Assembly (NCBI GenBank): GCA_016722445.1
Contig: JADKIZ010000014.1
Coordinates: 67,363-131,362, forward strand
Origin: Flavobacteriales bacterium
GTDB taxonomy: Bacteria > Bacteroidota > Bacteroidia > Flavobacteriales_D > Sanyastnellaceae
Direction: 5' to 3'
Length of the DNA: 64,000 nt
The position numbers and the translations under genes are program-made. Below, piece by piece: positions 10,201 through 17,802 of this stretch; the stretch's first letter is position 1; every line of letters begins with the position of its first letter. Below the pieces are notes generated by a model. The model saw nothing but the letters and a program-made list of their open reading frames with translations. It ran no database searches and was not told the DNA's origin.

Positions 10201-11743
10201 CTATTGCAGAATAGCAAGACCCATTATCTATCGTGGCAGCTGGATCATAGTTACATGCGCTTTCATCCATGCAACCGCATGTGTTACAGCTACAGTATTC
10301 GCAAGATCCGTTATCGGTGAGTGCATCAGGGTTGTAGTTGCAAGCAAGTGCATCCATACAGCCAGAATTATCACATGTTACACTAAAGGTGTAATCGCCT
10401 TGTGCATTCGCATATCCACCCAAACGGATGAAATATGTATTACCTGAAATGACGTTTACAGAAACTTGTGACTGCAAACCTTGAAAGTCGTCACTTGATC
10501 CTTCGCACATGAAGTTGCCGCATGATCCGCTATACACGTGTAGTTGTGTGTCGAAATTCGTAGTTTGATTATTACCGGTAGAAAATGTTACTTGACCATT
10601 GAATGTTGCTAGGTATAAAAACCAAGCCTGACCATTACTTCCCATCGCAATACCACAGCCGTCTTCCGGGTAAAGTGATCCGTCTCCTGGAATGCCAAGA
10701 GTGCTACCTGTCATGACCATACCGCATTCAACAGTTGTAGCCGTTTCACAAGTAGAACCGCCGCCGGCATAAATACATGTTCCATTATCAATAGTTGCCG
10801 TTGATTCATAATTCAATGCTTCAGGATCAGTGCATCCATAGCAGGAATAATCACAGCTACCATCATCAGCAGTCGCATCGGAATCATAATTACATGCCAG
10901 TTCATCGTTGCATCCACAGGTCGTAACACATGAACAATAATCACAAGATCCGTTATCGAATGTTGCTTCAGAATCGTAGTTACAAGCGACGGCATCCATA
11001 CAGCCGCCGCCAAGTCCGTTCCATGAATACACAAGTCCTGATTCTGGCATTGTAGCCGGTGCTAAGCTGGACAATCTACAAGCGCTGGCGTTACTATCAC
11101 CGTTCTGCGATGTGATCCAATCGTTATCAACAGTGACAGAACGATTGGCGTATTGACCGGCAACCGGAGCTGCAGAACCAACCTTCAACCCAACTTGTGG
11201 ACCTGAATTCAGCGACGCTACTGTTTCCACGTTATACACGAAGTAAATGCCGTCATTCGCTGTATCGAGAATGACTTGAAAACTCATGTTCTCAGTGGAT
11301 GGCGTAGCACTAAAACGCCTTACGTTGGTCCATTGAACCGTTACCGTTTCGCCGTCAATCAAGTAGCTAACACTCGCCCCGCCGACTTCAGAGTTCTTAA
11401 GGTCCGCTGCCATTGGAGCAATGATGCCGTCGGCGCCATTGACAGTATTATTAAGTGGGAAATATGCAGAACCAGTGGTTGCTTCTCCAAATGTGATCCA
11501 ACCATTTGAGCAAATGCGAAGCGTTGTTTTTTCTATTCCGCCAAACACGATTCCTGGAATGGTTATCGTCGTTGAAATTTGATCATCGAAAGTATTTGAC
11601 CAAAGGGTCGTTCCACCGATAATTGGGGTATAACTACTCAAATACTGACCTGTAAAGGTGTATTCAAGTGTTTCTTGTGACCTCATCGATAATGACACCA
11701 ACATCAAAATGGATGTAATGGTGAAGAGTATTGTTCTTTTCAT
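7289..11743 (-). CDS. Giant secreted Cys-repeat protein with T9SS type A sorting domain
   Basis: The ATG at 11743 gives a 1,484-residue protein with a signal peptide (MKRTILFTITSILMLVSL). A beta-rich N-terminal module with SNGWITFGE follows, about 200 residues long. Next come about nine copies of a Cys-rich repeat of the form GCxDxxACNYDxxAxxDDGSC, interrupted by two PPC-like beta-sandwich domains (TCETATTVECG and TCVNPITLSCG). Then there is an SdrD-like segment (DLNGNGIHNANEPGL), and a CSYDPND...HFILPGERIQYRIRFQNTG domain (DUF7619-type). Ig-like stretches come next, and a C-terminal sorting domain (VLVYPNPMTDRV ... IYTTKLIVN). Such proteins are exported by T9SS and attached to the surface or released. 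The architecture, not the precise role, is clear. A shorter relative is encoded at 20340-23298. Confidence 0.93.
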   Translation of the reverse strand: MKRTILFTITSILMLVSLSMRSQETLEYTFTGQYLSSYTPIIGGTTLWSNTFDDQISTTITIPGIVFGGIEKTTLRICSNGWITFGEATTGSAYFPLNNTVNGADGIIAPMAADLKNSEVGGASVSYLIDGETVTVQWTNVRRFSATPSTENMSFQVILDTANDGIYFVYNVETVASLNSGPQVGLKVGSAAPVAGQYANRSVTVDNDWITSQNGDSNASACRLSSLAPATMPESGLVYSWNGLGGGCMDAVACNYDSEATFDNGSCDYCSCVTTCGCNDELACNYDSDATADDGSCDYSCYGCTDPEALNYESTATIDNGTCIYAGGGSTCETATTVECGMVMTGSTLGIPGDGSLYPEDGCGIAMGSNGQAWFLYLATFNGQVTFSTGNNQTTNFDTQLHVYSGSCGNFMCEGSSDDFQGLQSQVSVNVISGNTYFIRLGGYANAQGDYTFSVTCDNSGCMDALACNYNPDALTDNGSCEYCSCNTCGCMDESACNYDPAATIDNGSCYSAIDVTILGDEIPCIGFESVLIPQPANGIGPYTYQWSDGSTGVNVTMIALDSEPVIYTVTISDANGCIGSESITITGFDCIWGCMDPQACNYDASANQDDICDYSCLGCTDPDAMNYSETATIDDGSCYFEGEGNTCVNPITLSCGVGVYENMTVGVVNDNNTSGAMACSGNSTGGQRWYVYTAAFSSEITVSTINAGTNFDTYLKVFTGSCGDLTCVGQNDDIVGTGFQSQVVFDAVAGETYLIRVGGFVTMQGSFVLTFECGGGCLDETACNYDPGAPFDDGSCTYGLDCYGCTDPDAENYDPIAVYDQGCQYNPEILVYHDLNGNGIHNANEPGLSNWPVYIPAMSATIYTDADGYINVNLPASSFQIELINNTENWISSTPDIIMIDVPNDMSGSFGLIPSTGETFFVAGPYDGFWDIIHCTNGYETGVLINNTGSTPLNGVLTMTCDDLFTPEADDYGTVAPDQVAAGFAQWNVSDYLAGSTQLFSMHIDGPGVEDIGTTHYFNFNLVLYDGSGNEIYNESWQTSPFIACSYDPNDLTANPVGLYDPHFILPGERIQYRIRFQNTGNLYAEDITIMDDLDPSVFDLTTFQPLYASASMVACLHDDGLVDFIFNDIYLPDSSTNEEGSHGFVVYQIEARADLAPNTVLYNQASIFFEQNPAIITNEVYHTIFDCSSFTGIDGDMDLCENELIVLDATQPYVESYVWNVDGNIYNGSSIDLSALPTGAHNIQLNTSNPLCNADHTNTLTVHPTPTLDAGMDMSVCEGNSLLLNATSNADVIWSNALANGSEYTPVATETLTVSATSTLGCTVTDDLQITVSPLPSGDVMTAGNELTAASGASWQWYYNDNLLEGETSQTLITNGGGTYYVIITSEDGCSTISQTVMVVGIEDSNAYQVLVYPNPMTDRVTIALPAGMNKITLTDASGRIVYSKENCAGIINLTKTDIASGMYHLMVQQNHFIYTTKLIVN

Positions 11744-11883
11744 ATTGTGAAAATATATGATGGTTTCTTTTGACATCCCAAATGTGCTAAGATTTGTTTC
11801 TTGTTAAACAAGCCAATGAGCAACCGTGCACATTTACTTAGAATTCGGTAAAATCTGGGCAATTAAGTTCAAAATCAGGGAGG

Positions 11884-13776
11884 CTAAAGCGTGACTTCCA
11901 AATCTTTTGGGATGAGGATTCTGACTAAGGTGCCGTGTTCTTGAGCCTGGAATTCTGACCGGTCCGTAACCTCAACCTTAAATTTTTGACCTGTCATTTC
12001 TCCAAGAATGAAAAGTCGCTCAACGTTCATGTTCATCGCTAGGCTTTGCTTTTTTGTACCTGTGTCGTGCTTTGACGATAGCAAGCCTACACCATCGTCC
12101 AGAATAATGACTTCGTATTGATCACCCAAACCCTTTATGCTAATCTGGACCATACCGCCATCCTCCAATGGTAATATTCCATGTATAAGTGCATTTTCAA
12201 CATAGGGTTGAAGTAGCATAGGTGGGATGCTGAGGTCGAATAGGTTTAGGTTATTCTGAATTTCTATGGAATAGTTCATTTTATGACCGAAGCGCAATTT
12301 TTCCAGTCGCAGGTATAATTCCAATCGCTCCAATTCATCCTGTAACGAGACCATTGGGTATTGGTTGGTCTCAAGGTTCATTCGGATCAGCTTCGAAAAA
12401 TCAGATAAATATTCACTGGCTTCTTGTCCTTTTCCTGTATTGATGAAATGCTGTATGCTCCCGAGGGCATTAAAGATGAAATGTGGATTCATATTGGCGT
12501 TCAAAGCCTGTTGACGCAATTCGCTCATTTTCGCGCGGTTCTCAAGTTTTTGTTTCTTCTGACGATAAATGAAGAAAAATGCGAGTACGATGATCCCCAC
12601 CAAAATGGCTGCAACCATGAGTCGAAACCACCATGTCTGAGTATAGTGTGGATTGATGATGAAATGAAGCGATTTCTCTTCTCCCCATTCGCCATCTTCA
12701 TTCATAGCAGAAACGAAGAAGGTATACGCTCCAGCTGGCATGGCTGGAAAATCTGCGTAGAGTGCCGTGCTTTCTATCCAGTTTGAAAACAATCCGTCGA
12801 GTCTGTATCTATATTTCGTTTTTTCTGCGGTACGGAAATATAAACTGCGGTAGTGGATACGAATACTGTTTTCATTCCATCGAAGCTCAACGTAGGTGGT
12901 GTCTCTGGGTTTTCCATTAACCTCCCACTCGCCAATCAACATTTCTGTTCGGGAGGCCAGAATGGAAGGAAGGGTTGGGTCTACCACACATAGACCATTG
13001 TTCGTTGCTATGATTAATTTTCCTTGATCAAATAAAAGGTCATTGACTTCATTGGACGGAAGGCCTTTCGCATCGTTGATGAGTGTTGTGGAAAAATCCA
13101 GGACATTGATTTTGCGAATTTCGATTTGCTGTATTCCAGAAGCAGTACCTACCCAAATCACATTTCCATAAGACGACACGCAATCTGTCATGTTGGATTG
13201 AAGTCCGTTTTTTTCTTCAAGAAAAATGGATTCTCCCGGTTTGTAAAAAATTAATCCAGAAGTTTTAGTAGCGCATACAATATATCCTTGCCACGACATG
13301 ATGTCTGAGATTCGTGGTTTGTTTCGGTTGATTTCTTCTATGGGTTGAAACGAAATTCCATCATATTTGAAAAGGCCAGAATTGCCGCCAATCCAAAGGT
13401 TTCCCGTTTCATCCTCAAACAAACTGTTGCATCTTTCTTTGAAAATGGCGGGATCAATTTTTGTCCATTTTTCATCTGTGCTCAGGAACGCAATTCCATC
13501 AGCAAGGGCAAATGCACATCGCCCATCTTGAAGCATGATCGATTTTCGGACGGTACTGTTATCGTCGAGATGTATAGCAACTCCATTGGTTTTTGTCAAG
13601 ATGGGTTTATTGCCAGTAACGAAATTTCCGAGAGCCGTGATCACAAAGTCAAGTGAAACTCCACTTGGTGCCTTAGTGTTTGGAATGGGTATCGCTGTTG
13701 ATTGATCTATACGGTAAATCTGGCCGGCGGCATCTGAGTAATAAACTTTTTCTAGATTTTTTTGATTGAAACGCAC
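11884..13776 (-). CDS. Propeller-type sensor histidine kinase, C-terminal part (frame-broken gene)
   Basis: This is the second part of a hybrid receptor kinase whose first part is at 13752-14786. It contains further propeller repeats (NLWIGGNSGLFKYDG), a Y_Y_Y domain (RYRLDGLFSNWIE), one membrane helix (LMVAAILVGIIVLAFFFIY), and a LytS-type His-kinase domain. The phospho-accepting His is in NPHFIFNALGSIQHF, and an ATP-binding part (LQPYVENALIHGI, DDGVGL) follows. The apparent GTG start at 13776 has no merit as a start. Adding one A to the A7 run (T7 at 13757-13763) fuses both frames into a 967-residue protein of normal size for this family. Its partner regulator is encoded just upstream. Confidence 0.9.
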   Translation of the reverse strand: MRFNQKNLEKVYYSDAAGQIYRIDQSTAIPIPNTKAPSGVSLDFVITALGNFVTGNKPILTKTNGVAIHLDDNSTVRKSIMLQDGRCAFALADGIAFLSTDEKWTKIDPAIFKERCNSLFEDETGNLWIGGNSGLFKYDGISFQPIEEINRNKPRISDIMSWQGYIVCATKTSGLIFYKPGESIFLEEKNGLQSNMTDCVSSYGNVIWVGTASGIQQIEIRKINVLDFSTTLINDAKGLPSNEVNDLLFDQGKLIIATNNGLCVVDPTLPSILASRTEMLIGEWEVNGKPRDTTYVELRWNENSIRIHYRSLYFRTAEKTKYRYRLDGLFSNWIESTALYADFPAMPAGAYTFFVSAMNEDGEWGEEKSLHFIINPHYTQTWWFRLMVAAILVGIIVLAFFFIYRQKKQKLENRAKMSELRQQALNANMNPHFIFNALGSIQHFINTGKGQEASEYLSDFSKLIRMNLETNQYPMVSLQDELERLELYLRLEKLRFGHKMNYSIEIQNNLNLFDLSIPPMLLQPYVENALIHGILPLEDGGMVQISIKGLGDQYEVIILDDGVGLLSSKHDTGTKKQSLAMNMNVERLFILGEMTGQKFKVEVTDRSEFQAQEHGTLVRILIPKDLEVTL

Positions 13777-14786
13777 TTGTCTTGTTTGCCCGAGATCCCC
13801 GCTGAATACAACATCATGTCCAATACGGGAACAAAAAACAATCCGTTATCGCGGTCTCCAAACCAATAGTTGCCATGTCTATCTTGTAATACCGCACTGA
13901 TGAAATGTCCTTCGAAAAAGGCGTCTGCGTCGTCTGGGCCATTTCTGTAATCCCTCAAACGATAAGCGCCATTGCTATTTGTCAACCAAAGATGGCCTGA
14001 CCTGTCGTGCTCGAGCGTGGAAAAAACATATGGTGAACTTTCAAAATAGGCTTGGAGATTTGCCTTTTCATCGAAGACTACAAATCCACCTGGACCTGCT
14101 ACTGCCCAGCGGTTTTCTTCTACCTGAACACTACAGGCAAGCTTACATTCACCAGCGACATTGAGTAGATAAGAAATGTTGTCGTTGGTGGAAATTTTGT
14201 TGTCTTGGGTAATTTCTCCTACCTGCAAAGTGACGAGTTTCTCTCCCACTTTGCGTAAATAATATGTTGGTTTATCCTGTGGTTGTGTGAACGGAAGAAA
14301 TTCACTGACGCTATCCCCAAAACATTTGAAAAGTTGTATTCCGGAAAATGTGGTAACCCACAACGTATCCTTGTCGTCGAAATAAAAAGGTCCGGGTAAC
14401 TTGTCTTTCAGAAGTTTTTGAATCTTTTCATTACCGGAATAGGTCTTTATGCTGTCGTTCTCCAGAAAGCAATAATCACCATTATTGCACATAAACCAAA
14501 TTCTTCCATGATGGTCTTCGTTGATAAGTAGAACGTTGTTTGTACTCAAGCCATGACTGGTGGTGTAGGTTTTGAATTGATAACCATCAAAACGCGCTGC
14601 TCCTCGATCTGTAATGGCCCAGATATAGCCTTTGCTGTCCTCGAAGATTCCTTGTACTTGGGTGGATGGCATTCCTTGTCGAGTGTCATATAGACGAAAG
14701 GGGACACTCGCGTTTATTTGCGCAAAACTTTGGATTGCGTGTGTTACTAAGACCACGACCACAATGAATAGTTTCTGGTACCTCAA
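13752..14786 (-). CDS. Propeller-type sensor histidine kinase, N-terminal sensory part (frame-broken gene)
   Basis: Signal peptide (LFIVVVVLVTHAIQSFAQ) followed by two-component-regulator propeller repeats such as GYIWAITDRGAARFDGYQF, GRIWFMCNNG and GNYWFGDRDNGLFFVP, forming the periplasmic sensor of a one-piece receptor kinase. The frame stops at 13752 right after KKI. The same DNA read one base back continues KKNLEKVYYSDAAGQIYRID into the propeller of the C-terminal part. The start ATG overlaps the regulator's stop (ATGA, 14783-14786), so the regulator and kinase are one operon. The stimulus is unknown. Confidence 0.9.
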   Translation of the reverse strand: MRYQKLFIVVVVLVTHAIQSFAQINASVPFRLYDTRQGMPSTQVQGIFEDSKGYIWAITDRGAARFDGYQFKTYTTSHGLSTNNVLLINEDHHGRIWFMCNNGDYCFLENDSIKTYSGNEKIQKLLKDKLPGPFYFDDKDTLWVTTFSGIQLFKCFGDSVSEFLPFTQPQDKPTYYLRKVGEKLVTLQVGEITQDNKISTNDNISYLLNVAGECKLACSVQVEENRWAVAGPGGFVVFDEKANLQAYFESSPYVFSTLEHDRSGHLWLTNSNGAYRLRDYRNGPDDADAFFEGHFISAVLQDRHGNYWFGDRDNGLFFVPVLDMMLYSAGISGKQDKCVSIKKI

Positions 14787-15481
14787 GGTTTGATAAATCT
14801 GTTTTTGATGGTATCCAAAAATAGGGGTAGTCTTCGTTTCGCGATCTGGAGTTTTGTGCCGTCGATCAACTCTGCTATGCCGCCATCATCGCGTAAGTAT
14901 CCCTTTAAAAAATGTATGTTGACAATATGCGAATTGTGTATTCTGATAAAAACAGCGTCGTCCAGAAAATCCTCGAAGTGTTTCATCGGTTTGCTGACTA
15001 CTACTTTTTCGCCACCTTTTAAGAATATGGTGGTGTAGTTGCTGTCGCTTTCCATGCGTATGATGTCTCGCATGTGTTCGAAACGATATCCGGAATGATC
15101 GGGTAGTGCGATCCTTTCCGGATTCTCGTCGTGCGAACTTTGTATCATCAATTTTATGTAGTCAATGGCACTCGCTTTAATCGCACGCAGAGCATATTTT
15201 TCATACGCGGTCACAAATACCACCATGGGTTTTGGTTCTTCCAGTCGACTCAGAAGTGTAAACCCATCAATGTCGCTCATGTGCACATCGAGAAAGATGG
15301 CGTCGGGTTTTTCTTCACGAATTCTCTGTATGCCGTTCATTCCTGAATGCGCCAATCCCGACACAGTGAGTTCAGGACAATATTTGCCTACGAGATTCTC
15401 GAGGTTTTCCCTCGCGTTTTTTTCATCATCTATGATGAGGCAGCGGACCATATTCTTATTCGCCGAAGGTATTTCCGACAT
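14783..15481 (-). CDS. LytTR-family response regulator with an internal deletion in the receiver domain
   Basis: An N-terminal receiver domain with the acidic pair IIDDE, phospho-acceptor Asp in AIFLDVHMSD and FVTAYEKYALRAIKASAIDY, then a LytTR DNA-binding domain (DIIRMESDSNYTTIFL, FIRIHNSHIVNIHFLKGY). It should be phosphorylated by the kinase encoded at 11884-14786. After IDYI the usual LKP motif and receiver helix 5 plus linker are missing: the sequence runs straight into KLMIQSSHDENPERIALP. The family normally has about 25-35 residues more here. The ATG at 15481 is preferred to the TTG at 15487. Confidence 0.92.
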   Translation of the reverse strand: MSEIPSANKNMVRCLIIDDEKNARENLENLVGKYCPELTVSGLAHSGMNGIQRIREEKPDAIFLDVHMSDIDGFTLLSRLEEPKPMVVFVTAYEKYALRAIKASAIDYIKLMIQSSHDENPERIALPDHSGYRFEHMRDIIRMESDSNYTTIFLKGGEKVVVSKPMKHFEDFLDDAVFIRIHNSHIVNIHFLKGYLRDDGGIAELIDGTKLQIAKRRLPLFLDTIKNRFIKP

Positions 15482-15764
15482 CAACAAATGAAACCTCTAT
15501 TGTGATTGAGGTGGTGTTTTTTTTGAGAATTCGGTGGTCTTTTATGAGAAATCGTTTTCCTAGACCCTTGAGAGGTGAGCCATTGTTCTCGACAATGAGG
15601 GTAGGAATTGAATTCGGTGAGTATCTCAAATTGCCATTTTCTTTTCACATCATCAAAACAGGTTTAGAAACCATGTGTTTTCTGCACAATTCGCAGTTGT
15701 GTCGTTAAGGTGTTGAAAGTCAATGCTGAATGTCGTAATTCTGACTCGTACATTCGCGCCCGCA

Positions 15765-17309
15765 ATGCAAAACAACGACGACAAACTCAAAAAGATCATC
15801 TCCCATTGTAAGGAGTATGGATATGTTTTCCCATCGAGTGAAATTTATGATGGACTCAGTGCCACCTACGACTATGGTCAGTATGGTTCTGAACTAAAAA
15901 ATAATATTAAGGAATATTGGTGGAAGGCCATGACGCGCCTTCATGAAAATATTGTCGGTATCGATGCTGCCATTTTTATGCATCCTACCACCTGGAAAGC
16001 AAGTGGTCACGTGGATGCTTTCAACGATCCGTTGATCGATAATAAAGACTCGAAAAAACGCTACCGCGCTGATGTACTTCTTGAAGATTACATCAAAAAA
16101 CTCGAAGCGAAAAACGATAAGGAGGTAGAGAAGGCGAAAAACAAATTCGGTGATGCATTCAACGAGGAACAGTTTCGTGCGACCAATCCAAACGTTCTTC
16201 GAAATCAGGAAAAAATTACTGCTGTTGAAGCGCGCATCAAAACAGCGCTTGAAAATTCTGATTTGGTTGAGTTAAAGCAGATCATTGATGATCTGGAAAT
16301 CGCAGATCCTGAAACAGGCTCCCGAAATTGGACAGAAGTACGTCAGTTTAATCTGATGTTCTCTACCGAACTTGGTTCTGTGGCAGGTGATGCTGCGACA
16401 ATCTATTTGCGTCCTGAAACTGCACAAGGAATTTTCGTCAACTTCCTCAACGTTCAGAAAAGCGGACGCATGAAAATTCCTTTTGGAATTGCACAGATCG
16501 GAAAAGCATTCCGCAACGAAATCATTGCGCGTCAGTTCATCTTCCGTATGCGTGAATTTGAACAAATGGAGATGCAGTTTTTCATCAAGCCTGGTACTGA
16601 CAGTGAATGGTACAATTACTGGAAAGCCGCTCGTATCAAGTGGCATAAGTCTTTGGGTATGGGTGATGAGAATTATAAATTTCATGATCACCTTAAACTT
16701 GCACACTACGCCAATGCGGCTTGTGATATTGAATTCAACTTCCCAATGGGTTTCAAAGAACTCGAAGGAATACACTCTCGCACTGATTTCGATTTAGGAA
16801 ATCATGAGAAGTTTTCAGGAAAAAAATTGCGTTATCACGAGACAGAAAGTGGGGAATCTTATGTGCCTTATGTGATTGAAACATCCATTGGTCTCGATCG
16901 CATGTTCCTGGCAACGCTTACATACGCTTACAACGAAGAAACGCTGGAAGATGGTTCAGAACGGGTTGTACTCCGTATTCCACCGGCGCTCGCTCCAGTT
17001 AAGGTTGCCGTTCTTCCTCTATTGAATAAAGATGGATTGCCTGAAAAGGCGCGTGAGATCGTTGACAAATTAAAACTGTATTTCAATCTTCAATATGATG
17101 CGAAAGATGCCATCGGTCGTCGCTATCGCAGACAAGATGCAATTGGTACTCCGTATTGCATCACCATCGATCATGATACATTGAACGATAATTGTGTCAC
17201 CATCCGCGAGCGCGACAGCATGAAACAAGATCGAGTGAGTATTGATCAGGTGCGTGAAATTGTAGACGAACATGTGAGCATGAATCGGTTGTTGGAGAAG
17301 TTGGTGTGA
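15765..17309 (+). CDS. glyS: Glycine--tRNA ligase (single-chain class II)
   Basis: About 514 residues of the homodimeric, eukaryote/archaea/Bacteroidota-type glycyl-tRNA synthetase. Visible features are the N-terminal GYVFPSSEIYDGL, class II motif 2 region RPETAQGIFVNF with FRNEI, and the motif 3 helix ETSIGLDRMFLATL. The C-terminal anticodon-binding domain starts near APVKVAVLPL and ends SIDQVREIVDEHV. The frame is open from 15723, but the ATG at 15765 (MQNNDDKL) matches the family start. The gene is monocistronic, with a 13-bp inverted repeat downstream. Confidence 0.97.
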   Translation: MQNNDDKLKKIISHCKEYGYVFPSSEIYDGLSATYDYGQYGSELKNNIKEYWWKAMTRLHENIVGIDAAIFMHPTTWKASGHVDAFNDPLIDNKDSKKRYRADVLLEDYIKKLEAKNDKEVEKAKNKFGDAFNEEQFRATNPNVLRNQEKITAVEARIKTALENSDLVELKQIIDDLEIADPETGSRNWTEVRQFNLMFSTELGSVAGDAATIYLRPETAQGIFVNFLNVQKSGRMKIPFGIAQIGKAFRNEIIARQFIFRMREFEQMEMQFFIKPGTDSEWYNYWKAARIKWHKSLGMGDENYKFHDHLKLAHYANAACDIEFNFPMGFKELEGIHSRTDFDLGNHEKFSGKKLRYHETESGESYVPYVIETSIGLDRMFLATLTYAYNEETLEDGSERVVLRIPPALAPVKVAVLPLLNKDGLPEKAREIVDKLKLYFNLQYDAKDAIGRRYRRQDAIGTPYCITIDHDTLNDNCVTIRERDSMKQDRVSIDQVREIVDEHVSMNRLLEKLV

Positions 17310-17353
17310 GAATCAAGCTACTTTAAGCAACTCATAACCGAAAAGTCTGGTGG

Positions 17354-17403
17354 TCAGAAAGCCATTGGATTCAAATAGAACAAATACACAAATGGCTTTC
17401 TGA
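17354..17403. repeat. Perfect 13-bp inverted repeat downstream of glyS
   Basis: TCAGAAAGCCATT (17354-17366) is exactly complementary to AATGGCTTTCTGA (17391-17403), separated by 24 bp. It lies 45 bp beyond the glyS stop. There is no T-tract on either side, so it is either a factor-dependent terminator or processing hairpin, or a protein-binding palindrome. The rest of the 17310-17802 interval holds no convincing gene. Confidence 0.7.
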
Positions 17404-17802
17404 GTAGAGCATTTGCGTGTGTTTATGCAGAGTTGTTTGCATTTCCTTCAATTTAGGAAATTTTGAAGAAATTATACTAGAATTGCGATTCTGCAGATAA
17501 TCTATTTTCCTGCGATAAACGAAACGCATCCACATCCGGCAAATGCATTGAATAAGAAACCAAAGACTTGACAGCCCTAATTCTATTCTCGGATTGTTGG
17601 GCAATTAGTATCTTAATGTGGTTTTCCAACAGAGGTCATACGTAACATTTTTGGTTCATGATCGTCTTCTCTTCAATACCATACTCAACAACACGGCCGC
17701 AGAATAACTCAACGGACATTCAAGATTTTTTTGGTTCGTTGTAATAAAGTCGGGTATGTTTTGTTATAGGATTTGATCAAAAGAACCAAGCCAAATTCCA
17801 AA

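Noticed and set aside
9300..11000. Regularly spaced similar DNA segments, considered as a CRISPR-like array
   Set aside because: They encode in-frame Cys-rich protein repeats of unequal length with synonymous differences; spacers are not unique non-coding DNA.
16272..16775. 167-codon minus-strand frame
   Set aside because: Shadow of glyS on the opposite strand.
17371..17604. 77-codon minus-strand frame after glyS
   Set aside because: No recognisable domain, starts without ribosome-binding context, overlaps the inverted repeat.
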